Source of the DNA: Carpediemonas membranifera
Lineage: Eukaryota > Fornicata
Length of the DNA: 64,000 nt
Reading direction: 5' to 3'
Assembly: GCA_019828565.1 (NCBI GenBank)
Contig: JAHDYR010000062.1
Span: forward strand, 868,001 to 932,000
Both the position numbers and the translations under genes were made by a program. Position 1 is the first letter of the stretch, and every line of letters begins with the position of its first letter. The notes beneath the pieces are model-generated. The model saw only the letters and a list, made by a program, of their open reading frames with translations, had not been told where the DNA came from and ran no database searches. Positions 32,280 through 44,756 of the stretch are shown one piece after another.

Positions 32280-35200
32280 TTAGTGGGAGAGGCCCAAATC
32301 CTCTGCTGCAGCATGTGCTGCGTCGCATTGCTTGATGAACGCTGCATATGTGTGCACTTGCCCTCTCATGCATGCCAAGAAAGCGTTATCAGCCATCTCG
32401 CGGACCTGCTCAGCCTTAAGACCAAGTTCATCGCGCAAATCGTCCGTCCAGCCCCTTCCGTGCACTCTTCCAACGTCACCGTTGTGAAGCGTCACCGCGG
32501 GTATGAGCTTGACGTCCCAGTTGGAGTACTGGGCGCGCTTGCTCGTCATGGCCTGAGACACGTGGTTGCTGACGACGTTGTCAATGACGATTGCCTTCAC
32601 GCCAGGTTTCGTGAGGGAGGATGTCCGCCCGCGCCTTCATAGGCTTGGTCCGGTCAATGGTCCACTCACTGGCCTTGTTCAACCACACCTCGGACTGGAC
32701 TCTCCAGCCATAACCCTTCAGGTCTCTCACCAGCCCGTCCTTGATAGCGTTGTGACGCTCGTCGTCCAGGCCTCCACGGAGGCATGGGCAGCACAGGAGT
32801 GTGAGTAGCGTTGCACACAACGGACTGGTGGTTCACGGTGCGTGCCCTGCAGAGAGGGCAGACGTCAAATCCGGGCGTGAATGCGGGGAGGCCCAGGTGA
32901 TTGCGGAAGATGGGGGCAACAGCGGCATCGGTTACCGAGCGCCCAAGAGAGGTCGGGTCGACCATCATGAACGACCGAACGACGTTGGGCGAGACGGCGG
33001 CACTCACAGAGAGCTTGGTGGCAATAGATTCCTCAACGAGGCGAACCAAGTTCTTCTGCGTGTGGTCGGCGTCAAGAGCCTTCACATCGTCCAAGCCACT
33101 AGGCCAGTTCGACGGCGTGTTGAGCTGGGGCGGGAGACACTTGATGGCACCCGTCACGCTGTCAGGTGAGCGTGTAACACCCAGCCCTGCCAGTTGTCTC
33201 GTGGCCGCGAGGAACGCGGGAGCCCACACGACTGATGGCATTGCCAGCGCAAGCCCGCGTCTTTCTACCGGCATACTCAGGCGGAGAGCAAAGTCGTCAT
33301 CGACCTCAGCCTCGCTCGACAGGATTCGGAGGATGGCCGGGACCGCCTCTTTCTTCTCAAATCCGAGCTCAGCCTCGTAGAGACCGTTGCCGACTCCACC
33401 CGTTGCGGGGGGAACGTTACGGAAGAAGTGCTCCCACTTTGTGAGCGCACAATACTTCGCAATGATCAACGCAGGGGCAGTTGCCTCCGGCCCCTCCTTG
33501 GCCACCATCTCTCCGGCAGCGTTAAGGAGTTGCATCACGCGACTGTTGACCTTGGCCAACTCACCCATCGCATGAGCAGCGGACCCAACCGGAACGCCCA
33601 CGAGGTTTAGGCTGCGTCTTCTTGGGACGCCTCCCGAGGTGTTGCCGTCGGTAACGTCTCTGTGCGCCACAACGCACTTCGACTTGTTGAGCCGCAGGCC
33701 GACTTCGAGGAACTTCTCCCTCGCGATCTCGACAAGGTTGTTAGCCTCTCGGCCGACACCGGGCGTCTGCAAAGGCCGATCAGTCGTGGCGACTAGATCG
33801 TCTTGGTACGCTTGGAGGTGCCAACCCGGGAACGCCTCGCGCAGAACGTCCAGAATGGGCTTGATGCCCAGGCTGAACAGAATAGGGGACAGGGGATCTC
33901 CTTGATGTATGCCCTCAGCTGACCTTATCACTCCTCCTGACGTGGAGAATAGGAGCCCTTGGCGATACATCGTAGACAGGTAGGGCATGAGAGCAGGCAT
34001 GTAAGCGCGTACCACGTCGAACATGAACGCCCTAGATAGGCATCCATAAGCGTTCGATAAGTCGAGGGAGACAACAGTCCCTCCCTCCTCGTAGACCCTG
34101 GTCACGCTGTCACTCAGCCTCTCCAGGCCGCACTTCTCCCCCACCCCATACTGATCCTTGAGGGTCCGGTCGACGTCGACCAGGCGGGCCCTCACAGCCC
34201 AGGCGAGAGCCTTCGCCGCAACCCGCCGAAGCGAGTCCCCGATGGCCACTCCTCGGATCTTCCCGGCCCCCTTGGGGACCGGGACAATGATGCAGTGGCT
34301 CAATACCGCGGTGTAGGTCTCGCCGTTCAGGATGTCCTGTACGATCGGCATCAATGCGGCGATGAGGTCATGTCTGGCCACCTTCGCTGCTATTCTGATA
34401 TGGAGGAAGGACAAGCCCGACGGCCCTGGGGCCGCCTCGGTCTTTAGAGCGTGTAGTACAGTCTTGAGGGTCCTAGCGGACACCTCAACTGACTGCAGTG
34501 GCTCTGCGGGGACGTCCTTAAACGGAACATCTGGGCGCAGGCCACTGTAATCCTCCTGCAGTCTCTTCAGCTCTACATCCACCTCCTGTGGTGACAGGCC
34601 CGCATCCTCAGCTACCAGCGCAGTGGCTGCCTTGGACACGAACCCGTGGCGAACCAGTCGCATCACCTTACGCCACTTGGACGGGCGGCGCTTGGGGCCT
34701 TTCGATGCAACCGGCGGTGCGTACAGCGCCTTCGGGTACTCGAGTACCGTCCTCAGGGCCGCGCGCTTCTCGTCCTCGCTCTCCACGAGGGCCACCCGCT
34801 TGAGCTTCTCGATCAGGCCTCTGGCGAATTTCTCGCGTCCCCTCTTGGGGGGAGCGATCTTGCCAAGGAAGAGAGCCTGTCCCGGTGGTAGGAACACGTC
34901 GGGTCGATGGGCTGGGTGAGCGGGAGGGGGCAGTCGGGGGGCTTGCGGTGAAGCCCACCGCGGTGACGTGCGCTGCTGCGCTCGGCTGCGATGACAGCTG
35001 GCTACCAGGGGCGTGGACCTCTTCGACAGATGGAAGGAGACTGGCAGGGTCGTTGTTGCCCATCACGTTTCTCCTGATCTCTCGGAAGAATTCGGCCGCC
35101 ACCGACGGAGCTGTTTTGGCAGAACGCAGCGGTGTTGCTTTGGGAGTACTGCTAAGAGTAACACCCGCCGCGTCTAAGAGCCGCTTGAAGGAATCTACGA

Positions 35201-35510
35201 TGTCCTTCAGTGCTCTCACCGTCAAACGCACAATCTTCTTGTTGTTCACGTCCTTCATCAGCTCGACGATGGCCGCTTCGGAGCACAGCGTATCAAACAC
35301 TGTCTCTACATTGCACCAACGTGCGTCAATGAACTCAGCATTGACGAATTTCGCGTAGTCGGTACGAACAGTCTGCAGCAGAAGCTGTACGTCCCGAGCA
35401 AGCGCGTTTTCGCGCCAATCGGACGTTATGGAAACTCTCATCGCCATCTGGCCTCCAGGATCAGCCTGGGGCACAGAAAATGACGACATTTCCATTTCGG
35501 GAGGGAGCAC
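32280..35510 (-). CDS. CRE-like copy 2 polyprotein: RT plus restriction-like endonuclease, three frame breaks
   Basis: About 1,070 residues. The N-terminal 200 (MEMSSFSVPQADPGGQM start) are unlike known domains. The RT shows APGPSGLSFLHIRI, VPVPKGAGKIRG-V-A-I-G-D, LDLSNAYGCLSRAF, GIHQGDPLSP and catalytic YQDDLV. Then comes C-P-L-C ... N-H ... C, an E-R-H block and KARADIL with a downstream V-V-S-N-H ... K. These fit the C-terminal restriction-like endonuclease of CRE/SLACS elements, with R-A-D where R-P-D is usual. Breaks near 34920, 32850 and 32610. Clade assignment is from motif order. Confidence 0.8.
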
Positions 35511-35539
35511 AGTTTATTGCCTTTTGGACGAACTGTATT

Positions 35540-35587
35540 GCGAGCGGCGAGGCGCAGCCGAGCTTCGCGAGCCTGAGCGCAGCGAAG
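35540..35587 (-). repeat. 48-bp GC-rich 5' block of CRE copy 2
   Basis: Same 48 bp as 32092-32139, marking the 5' end of copy 2. Confidence 0.65.
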
Positions 35588-35727
35588 ACGTCACTCTAGT
35601 GGTCAGTATGTCGGGTTTGAGGCACTGCTCGCTCCGAAATCTCCCTTTCGACTCTCCACTCAGTCACAACGAACGCGAACGCGAATAACGCGCAGATCAC
35701 GCTCAAAGTACAGAAACAACATCAGTA

Positions 35728-38700
35728 TTAGTGGTTGAGGCCATTAGCCTCAGCTTGACGGTGCGCAGCATCCGCCTGGCGCATGAACGCATGGAACACA
35801 TGAACTTGCTGCCGCATACAGGCCATCATGACCGCGTCGGCAATCTGCCCAACAGTTTCGGCATCAAGGCCCAAAACGTCGCGCATCTCATCGGTCCATC
35901 CTCTCCCATGCACAGCACCAACACCACCACTCTGGCGAACGACCACGGGAATAACCCGGACGTTCCAGTTGGCGTACTGCTCCTTCTTGCTCCGCATAGA
36001 TGCAGACGCGTGATTGCTCACCACTACGTCAAGCACAACGGGTTCGGTATGGCCCGGTCTGGTCAAGAGGAGGTCCGCCCGCGCCTTGACCCGTTTGGTC
36101 CGGTCCACAGTCCACTCGCTGCCCCGTCCGAGCCAATGCTCAACTCTTACGCGCCAGGGGTGCCCGCGCAGCAGTTTGGCGAGCGTGTCGCGAATTTGGT
36201 CGTGCCGCTCCGATCCCAGCCCCTCCCTCAGGAAGGGACAGGTAAGAGAATGCTCGGCTGAGCAGGGGGACAGACCGGTGGTTAACACTACGGGCCAGGC
36301 ATAGCGGACAGACGTCGTGGCCTGTCTCAAAGGCAGGAAGGCCGACATGGTTGCGAAGCATCGGTGCAGCACCCTCGTCACAGGGGTTACGACCCATAGC
36401 GGCTGGATCAGCCGCGAGTAGAGACCTGATCACGTTTGGCGAGTCGACTGAAACAGTCAGTTGGCTGGAAATGTTATCCTGCAGGAGGCGTACCAACTTC
36501 TTCTGCGTGCTCTCGAGTGAGAGCTTTCTGACATCGCCATATGATGTCGGCCAATCCTTGGGCGTCGCGGCGAGAGCCGGGATGCATGGCAGTGCGTCTT
36601 GGATGAGAGCCTCGGGCCTTTCGACCTTCAGCTCTATGAGTTGTCGTGCGGCACCCAGATAGGCTGGGGCCCACACAACAGAGGGCATGGCCAATCCGAG
36701 CCCGCCTTGACTGACCGGCAGACAGAGCCTTGCGGCGAAGTCCTTGTCAGTCTCTGCGCTGGACTGGAGCAGCTTCAGGATGGCGGGGACCACCTTCTGC
36801 TGTTCGAAGTCCAGTTGCGACTCGAACATGTCACCCCCGCCCGGCGAAACATTGCGGAAGAAGTGCTCCCACTTGGTGAGGGCACACAGTTTCGTCACTA
36901 GGAGGGCAGGGGCGACGGCTTCCGCGCCAATGTCAGAGACCATCGATGCAGCAGCGTCAAGCAGCTCCATAACCTTGCGGTTAGCAGAGCCTAGCTCCCG
37001 CATGATGTGCGTGGCGGAGCCGATTGGAACACCAACCAGCTTGGTATCGCGTCTCCGTGGGACGCCACCAGTTGTGTTGCCGTCAACGACATCCTTATGG
37101 GCTAGCACGCACTTGGCACGGTTGAGGCGGAGGCCAACCTCGTTGAACTTCTGAGCGGCGAGTTCTGTGAGATTGTTGGCCTCACGGCCGACCCCAGGCG
37201 ACTGTAGCGGGCGGGTAGTGGTGGCTACAATGTCATCCTGGTAGGCACGGATGCACCACCCAGGGAAAGCCTCGCGCAAGACGTCCAGAATGGGCTTAAC
37301 GCCTAAGCTGAAAAGAATTGGCGAGAGCGGGTCCCCTTGGTGAATGCCTTCAGCCGACCTCATGGTGATGCCGGAGGTAGAGAAAAGTAAGCCCCGTCGG
37401 TACATGGTCGACAGGTATGGGATGAGCGCCGGCATGTAGGCCGCCACCACCTTCATGGCGAAGGCCCTCGACAAGCATCCATAGGCGTTGGAAAGGTCGA
37501 GTGTGAGCACTGTACCGCCACTTCGGTAGACTGCACTCACCTCCTCTCCCAACCTCTCCAAGCCGCACTTCTCACCTACTCCGAACTGGTCCTTCAGGGC
37601 ACGATCGACGTCAACCAGCCGCTTACGGACGGACCAGGCGAGTGCCTTTGCCGCCACACGGCGAATAGAGTCGCCGATCGCGACCCCTCGGACCTTCCCT
37701 TCACCTTTCGGCACAGGGACGAGAATGCAATGACTGAACACATCAGTGTAAGCTTCTCCGTTCAGGATGTCCTGAACCAGCGGGAGCAGAGCCTGGACTA
37801 GTTCGCGCCTTGATGTCTTGTAGGCGATCTTCAGGTGAAGGAACGATAGCCCGGAGGGCCCCGGGGCCGCCTCAGACTTGAGTGTGTTGAGGATGGTCTT
37901 CAGAGTCTTAGAGGAAACTTCGACACACTGCAGGGGGTTCTCGGGGACGTCTCGCATGGGGACGTCGGGACAAAGCCCGTTGAACCCAACCTGGAGGTCC
38001 CGCAGTTGAGCGTCGATTTCAGTCGGTGTCAGGTCAGTCTCATTGGCTACCATGGACGTGGCGGCCTTCGAGACAAACCCGTGGCGAATCAGGTTCAGCG
38101 TCCGACGCCACTTGCTCGCGCTAGCGCGTCGTCCGCCTCGGTCCGACGGCGGTGCGTACAGCGTCTTGGGGTAGTCTACAACCTTAAGAGCCTCAGCCCG
38201 CTTGGCGTCGTCACCTGTCGCGTTGTTCACCTCCCTCAATCGTTCAATAAGGCCTCGTGTGAACTTCTCGCGCCCGCGCTTGGGCGGAGCGATCTTTCCG
38301 AGGAACAAGGCCTGACCCGGGGGAAGGAAGACATCGGGTCGATGAGCAGGGGGTAGTGGGAGGTGCTGATGGCGGGGTTAGGGGAAACCAACCGCCGAAA
38401 CGTGAGCTGCCGTGTCTGCCTGGACCTCTTCGTCAACAGGCTGCGATGACAGACCCTCGTCGTCCGTCGCGATCTCTACTGCAGAGGGAGGGACATTTGC
38501 AGCGGTCTCTGGACGCATAGCGTTGTCTCGTATCGTGCAGGCGATAATCGCAATGGACTTGGGGGCTGTGTTTGCAGAACGCAACGAAGTTGCCGTTGGC
38601 AGCGCCTGTGTGGTGATGCTGTGGGCCTTAAGGAGGTCCTTGAAGCTGTCAGCAATCGCCTTCAGGGCTTTCACGGTAAAGCGTACGATGTGTTTGTTCT

Positions 38701-38832
38701 GGACGTCGCGCATGAGCTCGACAACCGCAGTTTCAGAGCACAATGTGTTGAACACCGTGTCCGTATCACACCACAGTCTGTCAATTAGGCTTATGTCGAC
38801 GAACTTCGCGTAGGTGCTATGAACTTCGGTAA
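35728..38832 (-). mobile_element. CRE-like copy 3: 5'-truncated at the right arm
   Basis: Homologous to copy 2 but clearly diverged in protein and DNA. It ends abruptly at 38832, where the right arm starts, inside the N-terminal coding region. Confidence 0.85.
35728..38832 (-). pseudogene. CRE-like copy 3 polyprotein, 5'-truncated, two frame breaks
   Basis: N-terminal frame to 38378, RT frame 38308-36140, endonuclease frame 36381-35728. RT motifs LDLSNAYGCLSRAF, GIHQGDPLSP and YQDDIV are intact. The Cys/His motif H-D-V-C-P-L-C ... N-H spans the second break. The endonuclease has E-R-H-D-Q, KARADLLL, LDVVVSNH and K-x-x-QYANW. Breaks fall near 38360 and 36270, in the same linker regions as copy 2. 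Confidence 0.8.
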
Positions 38833-39089
38833 CATGCTGTCAACATCCCTAGATTATCTTTGCTAAACCCTAGATTATCTTCGACCTCAAAACGCTAGAT
38901 AATCTACAATTTCTTGCTCAGAAATGAAGTATTCATTAAATTTAAGCTATTTAGAGATAAACGAAGGTCTTCTTGAGAGTCCATATGATGTACTTAGAGC
39001 ATGGAAAGAAGCTCTGGCTCTGACTCCTTGCCTGGTTTGAGCATTTCGCCGTGCAGGTTAAGACGAAACGATAAAATGGACAATAACAG

Positions 39090-39193
39090 AAAATCTAACA
39101 GGTAGATTCACTACGATAGTGATTATGTGAGTAGTTGAAAGGAGGTACATATGCGCATAATCACTTTCAGAGTGAATCTACCTGTTAGATTTT
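39090..39193. repeat. MITE-like hairpin, right-arm copy
   Basis: Inverse twin of 23727-23830, with the same 23-bp terminal inverted repeats. Confidence 0.7.
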
Positions 39194-39575
39194 GAGATAT
39201 GGTCGATTTCTTGTTTTTTGACTTGGCTAGAGTCGAATTGAAGAAAAGGAGAGGCTATTACTCAGGGAATATTGCTCGTCAAAGAAAAAGCAAGCAAGGC
39301 CGCGAGGTATGGCCACCCGACCTACAAGATGGGCTGGGTGTCATCGCGTAAGGACGACCGGTCGTGCGCGGTCAACGCTGACAAAACTTAGCGATTCAGA
39401 GAAATAAATGGCGCCACCGTATTCAGCACAAGACAGTGAACTCAGCTATATGGTTTTTTTCTCAGTATATTTACCCAGCGGCTGATCCCACAGTTTAAGG
39501 GCGCGTATTAGCCTGCACTTTGCACGAAAAAAATCTGCCTGAACACGACCAATTGTCCAAAACACAGCATTTAGC

Positions 39576-39782
39576 ATGCAACAGGAGCTGGAAGCAGCTG
39601 CAACATCTATTCTAGGCCATTCAACAACGATTACGCAAGAAATTGACGCAATAGAGGCCATGCAGTCCCATTACTTCATAGATTCACGCTTGAACGATAT
39701 TACGAGCAGTATCAGGCGAGAAACAAGAAAGCTGAACGCGATTGGTGACTCCTTTCTCGCTGCGACATTTGCAGCATACTGA
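39576..39782 (+). CDS. P (right copy): small helical protein, 68 residues
   Basis: Same protein as at 23139-23345 with one Ile-to-Met difference. Upstream GCCTGCACTTTGCACG resembles half of motif b. Function unknown. Confidence 0.35.
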   Translation: MQQELEAAATSILGHSTTITQEIDAIEAMQSHYFIDSRLNDITSSIRRETRKLNAIGDSFLAATFAAY

Positions 39783-40746
39783 CAGCCACGACACGCCGTT
39801 CAAGCAGATTTAAGGGAGCGCCATCGCCAAACACGTAAATAGACCTGTATACGACAACCAGAGACGGACGTATGAGTCAGAACGGTGTGCTACCGGAATA
39901 CGCAGGGTGTTTTTGTGCCCTGTTGATTCCAGGAGCACGCTGTCCTGGGTCACACAGGATTATCACATAATCACTGAGCAATCGGGCTCATGGTACATAG
40001 TTTCATTGGATCTATCTTCATGAAAATATGTTTGAAAAGATTCAATTGTATCTTTACTGCTCCGACTGTTGAACCACCGACTTGAAGTTCTCAAGGCAAT
40101 CGTCACAAAGACGGATCTTGGGAATATTCACGCCGTCAATGACGACCTTCACGGCAGTGGTGCCCATACAGCCCTTGTTACCACAGAACCAGTGCCCACA
40201 CATCCGACAATGATATACCGAGGCGTTCTTCTGGCATGCGAAACAAGTCTTCTCCTGGACACAAGCCTGGCATGTGAACTTCCACGAGGACTTCTTTCTG
40301 TTGGCTTCTTTCGTCCAGTTGGCAGTCTTTGAACATTTCTCCGGACGAGCAGGCACGCAAACGGAATTGTCATGAAAGTTCCTGCCGCACTCTCCACACG
40401 AGACAAACTTTGACGTGTTGAGATTGCCAACCCAGTCCAAGCTGTGGCAATGGCCGCAACAGAAGGCAAGCATCCTCTTCTGCAAGTCAAGGAGGTTCTC
40501 TCCATCATCGTCAGAGTCTGAATCAGCGGTTACCGGCCGTTCTTTGAGCTGAGAGAGATCTTCCGACATGCGCTGTGTCATGCGATGGACGTCATCGAGT
40601 AGCATGACGTTACGCTTAGAGATAGACTCAGAGGGTCGAACGGGGTCAACCTTCACCTCCTGCTTCACTTGCGGCACGGAATGGGGGATTTCTGCTGTCT
40701 TGAAAAACGTCTTCGTCCGACCAGTAAATATGTCGGGTGCCGAAAG

Positions 40747-40764
40747 GTCCACCAGATTAAGGGA
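40747..40764. repeat. 18-bp target-site duplication, copy 1
   Basis: GTCCACCAGATTAAGGGA, repeated exactly at 41659-41676; present once in the uninterrupted left-arm W gene. Confidence 0.9.
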
Positions 40765-41658
40765 ACACCACATGTTCCGGTAGCGCCAGGCGGAGGGAAG
40801 GCTGCAAAGGACCACTAAGGGACAATCGCATACAACAAGCACGAAATAGGGAAGGCCTGGCAAAACAGCTGGGCCAGTAGGGCGCAAGCGTCCGGACAAG
40901 CAGTCCGGCGCATCCCTCCGGCGCGCAAGGGGGTACCCCCTCCCCACACAGTGGGGGCGCACCAGGAGGATGATGCATGGCAGACTGGCGGAGGTACTGG
41001 ATGACGCAAGAAGCTACCCACTCCGTCGGTAACCTGCCGGGAAGGCAGGGCCATCCTGATGTGGCCCGGCGCCTAGCCAGGAACACTGGAAGACGTGGCA
41101 ACCGCCCCTGGGAGCTCCCCCCCGATAATGGGAACCTGGAGTGAAATCGGACAGCGCTAGATGAGCCCGAACGCAGCCGGCAAGTCCGTGGAAGTCTACC
41201 TACGCGGCGTCGGTGGGTTCCTAACCCGGCCCAGCTGGTACGGCGAACTCTAGACCCGACCCCGCCCTGGCGGGTGCCTGAAACATGGCGAGCGGGTCGA
41301 GGAAACCCCAGGACCTCCCTAGGGGACCCGGGGGAGAGGGGAAACGTACGGAAGGTCCCTGACAGCAGCGTGCAGGGCAAGGCTTTGTAGGTGCCAGGCA
41401 GACCTGGGACCCAAAGGGCCCCTAAGAGTAAGACCTGGGTTAGCCTAACTTTGGGGGTATTAATGTGGCCATGTATAGGATCCCTCTAGCGTACCAGCTA
41501 GGCCTTGACGGCCGTTGTTCACGCCCTCTTAGGAAGTGTTAGGTGTGCTCTGTAGAGGTACCAACACGCTTAGGCGTTCCTCGAAGGGGTGACACAAACT
41601 GTGACATTCAGCTTACACAGCAGGACGAGTAGCAGGACACATTAAATTCTTTCTTTCT
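40765..41658 (+). mobile_element. 5'-truncated LINE 3' end inserted in W
   Basis: 894 bp, non-coding, ending in TTCTTTCTTTCT and flanked by the 18-bp duplication. Tail type and short similar words to the LINE-A 3' UTR place it in a related LINE family. The left arm shows the empty site. Confidence 0.85.
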
Positions 41659-41676
41659 GTCCACCAGATTAAGGGA
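41659..41676. repeat. 18-bp target-site duplication, copy 2
   Basis: Exact copy of 40747-40764, on the tail side of the insertion. Confidence 0.9.
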
Positions 41677-42266
41677 CAGAGGACGCGAATCAAAATTCTG
41701 GGGGACGTCCAGGCCAACTCTCGTGAAAATCTTCTTCATCGCGGTCAGAAGCTCCGATCGCACCGGGTTGGGGGCCCGAGAAAGGTTATGAAACACTCTC
41801 GAAGGAGCCTGATCAGAAATGCCGATGTTGCAGTGGCAAGACTGGGTTGCCCACTCCTTAACATGCCCAATGACAAGCCTACCCTGCGATACAGCCGTGA
41901 GGGACTTGATACCATCAAAGAATGTCGGATCAGGGTGGCAGGGCTGCAAGTACACCGAGATGATGTGATTGTAGGCATTCGCCACCTTACGGACAGATAG
42001 ACCAGTCATATCCGTTCCAAACACATCAACGGTGATGCAAAAGAATGCCTTGAGCATACCAATCATGAGAGCCGACCTGCATTCGCTCTTTGCGGCGTCA
42101 TTCCACCTGACCATCGGCTTGCGTTTCTGAGAGTTCGTCTCTCGGGTGTCCGGAGTAGTTCCTTCATTTCCACGCTTCATCTCTAGTTCCGTGGCTGGCA
42201 TTAGATGATCTTCTCGAAGTCACGCATTTTTAGGATCTTTAGAATTCTTGAAAGAGCGACTGACAG

Positions 42267-44696
42267 ATGGCGCTTCAACTGAAGTGGAAACTGTCTAACG
42301 GATCTATCTATGCTCCGGAGGGCACTGATGACATCAATACCATCCTTTGCAGCGTCTGGCTCTCGATTGACGCAGTGGATCGCCGTATTAACGGATTTGA
42401 TACCTCCAAACACCAGCAAAGGCTCGAGCTAGCCCGCATCGCGCAGGAACTAATCAATATCGGCGCTGTATCGCGTGAGGCTATTTCTAGCAATCTCTAC
42501 CCAGCGCCATCATCCACTAGCATCTCAAAGGAGAAGAAGGCACACCGCTCTGGTCCCAGTCACCTTTACGTTGGTGCATATGTTCTGCATTCTGATAGCT
42601 TCGGCCTCGAGGCAGAGAATGCTCGTCTACGTAAGCGTATTGCTGACACTGAACGTCTTCTGCAGGTGTCCAACGAGCTCAGGGCCATCACGATCGGCGT
42701 GAATGCAGTCAATGACGAGATTCACATCATGCAAGCCCTTGCACAGAGACTCAACCTTGACATTATCAACATCAATCAGGTCACAAACCAAGTCAAGTCG
42801 CTTCAGTGCAGCATTCGGAACATCGCAGACGTTGAGACCATTGTCAAGTCGCATAGGAACTTGAAAAAGGCCCTAAAGGGCTACATACCCATGGCGATCA
42901 CTCAAGAGACACGAGCAAAGAGAACGGACAAGGATCACCGCGAGTATGACCTCGACCTGATTACCCACGTCGACGCAGACCTCGAACAAGTCAACGCTAC
43001 ATTCGACGGCGACGACTATAACACTGAAGTGCTCAGAGGTACGACGGTGTGCATCTTCTACGAATCGGCAATGAAGCGAACTGCACATAATGACGTGATG
43101 AAGAGAGCCGGTCTCAACCCGCGTCTCCAGTCTAGCGGCAGGTATTCCCATGTGCAACACGCTGAGTTTGACCTCATGCGGTACTATCGCCAGGCGGTGG
43201 CTTCGCCTATCGATCTCGAGAGGTCAAGGGCTGCTCGTAAGAACGTGGGCAAGCAGTTGACAGCGCAGACTCAAGCTGAAGAGACTCAGACAGTGCCGCT
43301 TGATCTTCTCGTCTGGGTCGATGGATGGCGAGGGTTGACTACATCTGTGAAGGTTCGGTTTATCGATGTCTCCGGCAAAGTCTTCCCGTCAGGCGGAACA
43401 CCACCCTTCCGCATACTCGAGTACAACGGACCAGAGAAGCGCATTGGAGAATTCTTCGACTTCATCGAGCGCTCAGTCGAGAGTACCCATCGCGAGTCAC
43501 TTGAGGTGAGAAATACCGGTCTCCTGTGCCGTGTCACTCGCGTTATGTTCATCGCAGACCACCCAGCGATGTCAAAATGTCTGTGGAACCTTTATTGGCG
43601 GCAGCTATCCCTCTCCATTCAGCTCGGTACATGCTGACAACAAGGCCTGGAGCCCATTCGGTCTCACCCCACGAAACACGATTGCAGACGTGATGTATGC
43701 GAAGAAGATGTCTGTTGAGGACAAGACAGTCCTGGATAGAGAGAAGAAGTGGGGGTCGTTCTACAACAAGAAGAATAAGTGCATCATGCCCAGCCTATTC
43801 GAGAACTCGGATGACCCAACTCTCGATAGGGGCAAAATCTTCCTTGTCCCGCCGATCATGCACCTCAGTCATGACTTCGTCTCCTTGATACACAACATTT
43901 GTCGGATGTTCAAGCCAATTGAGGTCGACCCAGACTCTACCCCGGAGGAAATCAAGACCAAGAAGGCCAGAAACGCTGACCTCGCCAGGCTGGCTAAGTT
44001 TGAACCTCCCAGTCGCACGACTGGCTGTAATGAGCAAGTGAAGGGGAGGAAGATGATCGCGTCAATTGGAAACGGTCTCTACATGGCATTCCCTCCCCCG
44101 TTCAGCCACTTTTTCAGACTCGTTGCCTACCTGCAAGAGCATTATTACTCTCACGAGGAGGCCACAGATGACATTATCACCTGGCATCGACTGACAGCGT
44201 TGCTTGTTCACCTCTTTTCACTGACAATGTGTCTGAGCACGACCAGCACCGTGTCGGAGTCTATTCCAATCCGGCCGCCGTCTAAGGTAGCCAAGAAGGC
44301 TCCCTCCATCGACACACTTCATGGCTTAGCGCGAGTTGCTGTGTTGCCGGAGATTCAGTCAAAAATCCGAGTCCCACTTGGCCGGATTATTGAGGAGTCA
44401 TTCGAGCGCGACTTTATTGGCAATCAGGAAAGTAGAGTACACTTAAGGCGCAACCAGATGGTCCTTGAGAGAACGATATTGAAGGAGCAGGTCGAGTTGT
44501 TTTACCGATTCCTCCGTGGCGTCGTCTCGTATGGGCGACAGTCAACAGACGTTCCCCACCAAATACGTCTGAAGACAATGCGCGTCCATCGCTGCTGCAA
44601 GGACGCCAAACACTGGATCCATATTCGGAGCGAGGGCACTGGAACATTGGACGAGGGAGACTGTCAGAAACTGTTACCTCTGTTTGAAGTGTGATG
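42267..44696 (+). pseudogene. Z2 (right copy): DDE-transposase-like, 3'-truncated
   Basis: Same gene as the left copy from ATG 42267 with the shared frame shift near 43575. The second part is open where the left copy is broken. The arm ends at 44689 and the frame stops two codons later (LPLFEV), so about the last 45 residues, including the C-I-C-G knuckle, are missing. Confidence 0.75.
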
Positions 44697-44756
44697 GGTT
44701 ATCCTGCACAACCTGCAGTGCACTTTATGTAAACAGTTCTCCGTTCCATCTCTAAC
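44690..44756. other. Leader before outer gypsy gag; possible remnant or very short LTR
   Basis: 67 bp between the arm end and the gag ATG. It begins TGTGATGG and has ACA at 44733-44735, so a TG...CA unit of 46 bp is possible, but the element's 3' end is lost and no second copy exists to test it. It also contains CATAAAGTGCAC inverted (half of motif b). Confidence 0.25.

Larger units (their letters stand above)
32280..35590 (-). mobile_element. CRE-like copy 2: full-length non-LTR retrotransposon
   Basis: Lies head to tail between copies 1 and 3. It contains every part of the element: 5' GC block, N-terminal region, RT, Cys/His motif and endonuclease. About 140 bp separate each stop from the next copy's GC block, so 3' and 5' UTRs are short. 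Confidence 0.85.
40054..42201 (-). pseudogene. W (right copy): PHD-like gene split by a LINE fragment
   Basis: Frame runs from ATG 42201 to 41677, is interrupted by an 894-bp insertion, and resumes at 40746 to the stop near 40054. Apart from the insertion the frame is open, unlike the left copy. The cysteine array is complete (G-C-M-G-T-T after the HWFCGNK segment). Confidence 0.75.
38833..44689. repeat. Right arm of large inverted repeat (5,857 bp with insertion)
   Basis: Inverse of 19143-24087. Its outer end falls inside the last codons of Z2 and so truncates that gene, showing that this arm is the derived copy. It holds an 894-bp LINE fragment absent from the left arm, so that insertion is younger than the duplication. 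Confidence 0.9.

Noticed and set aside
40765-41380. Minus-strand frames inside the LINE fragment (for example 40757-41380)
   Set aside because: The fragment is a 3' UTR piece in plus orientation; the frames run across the insertion boundary.
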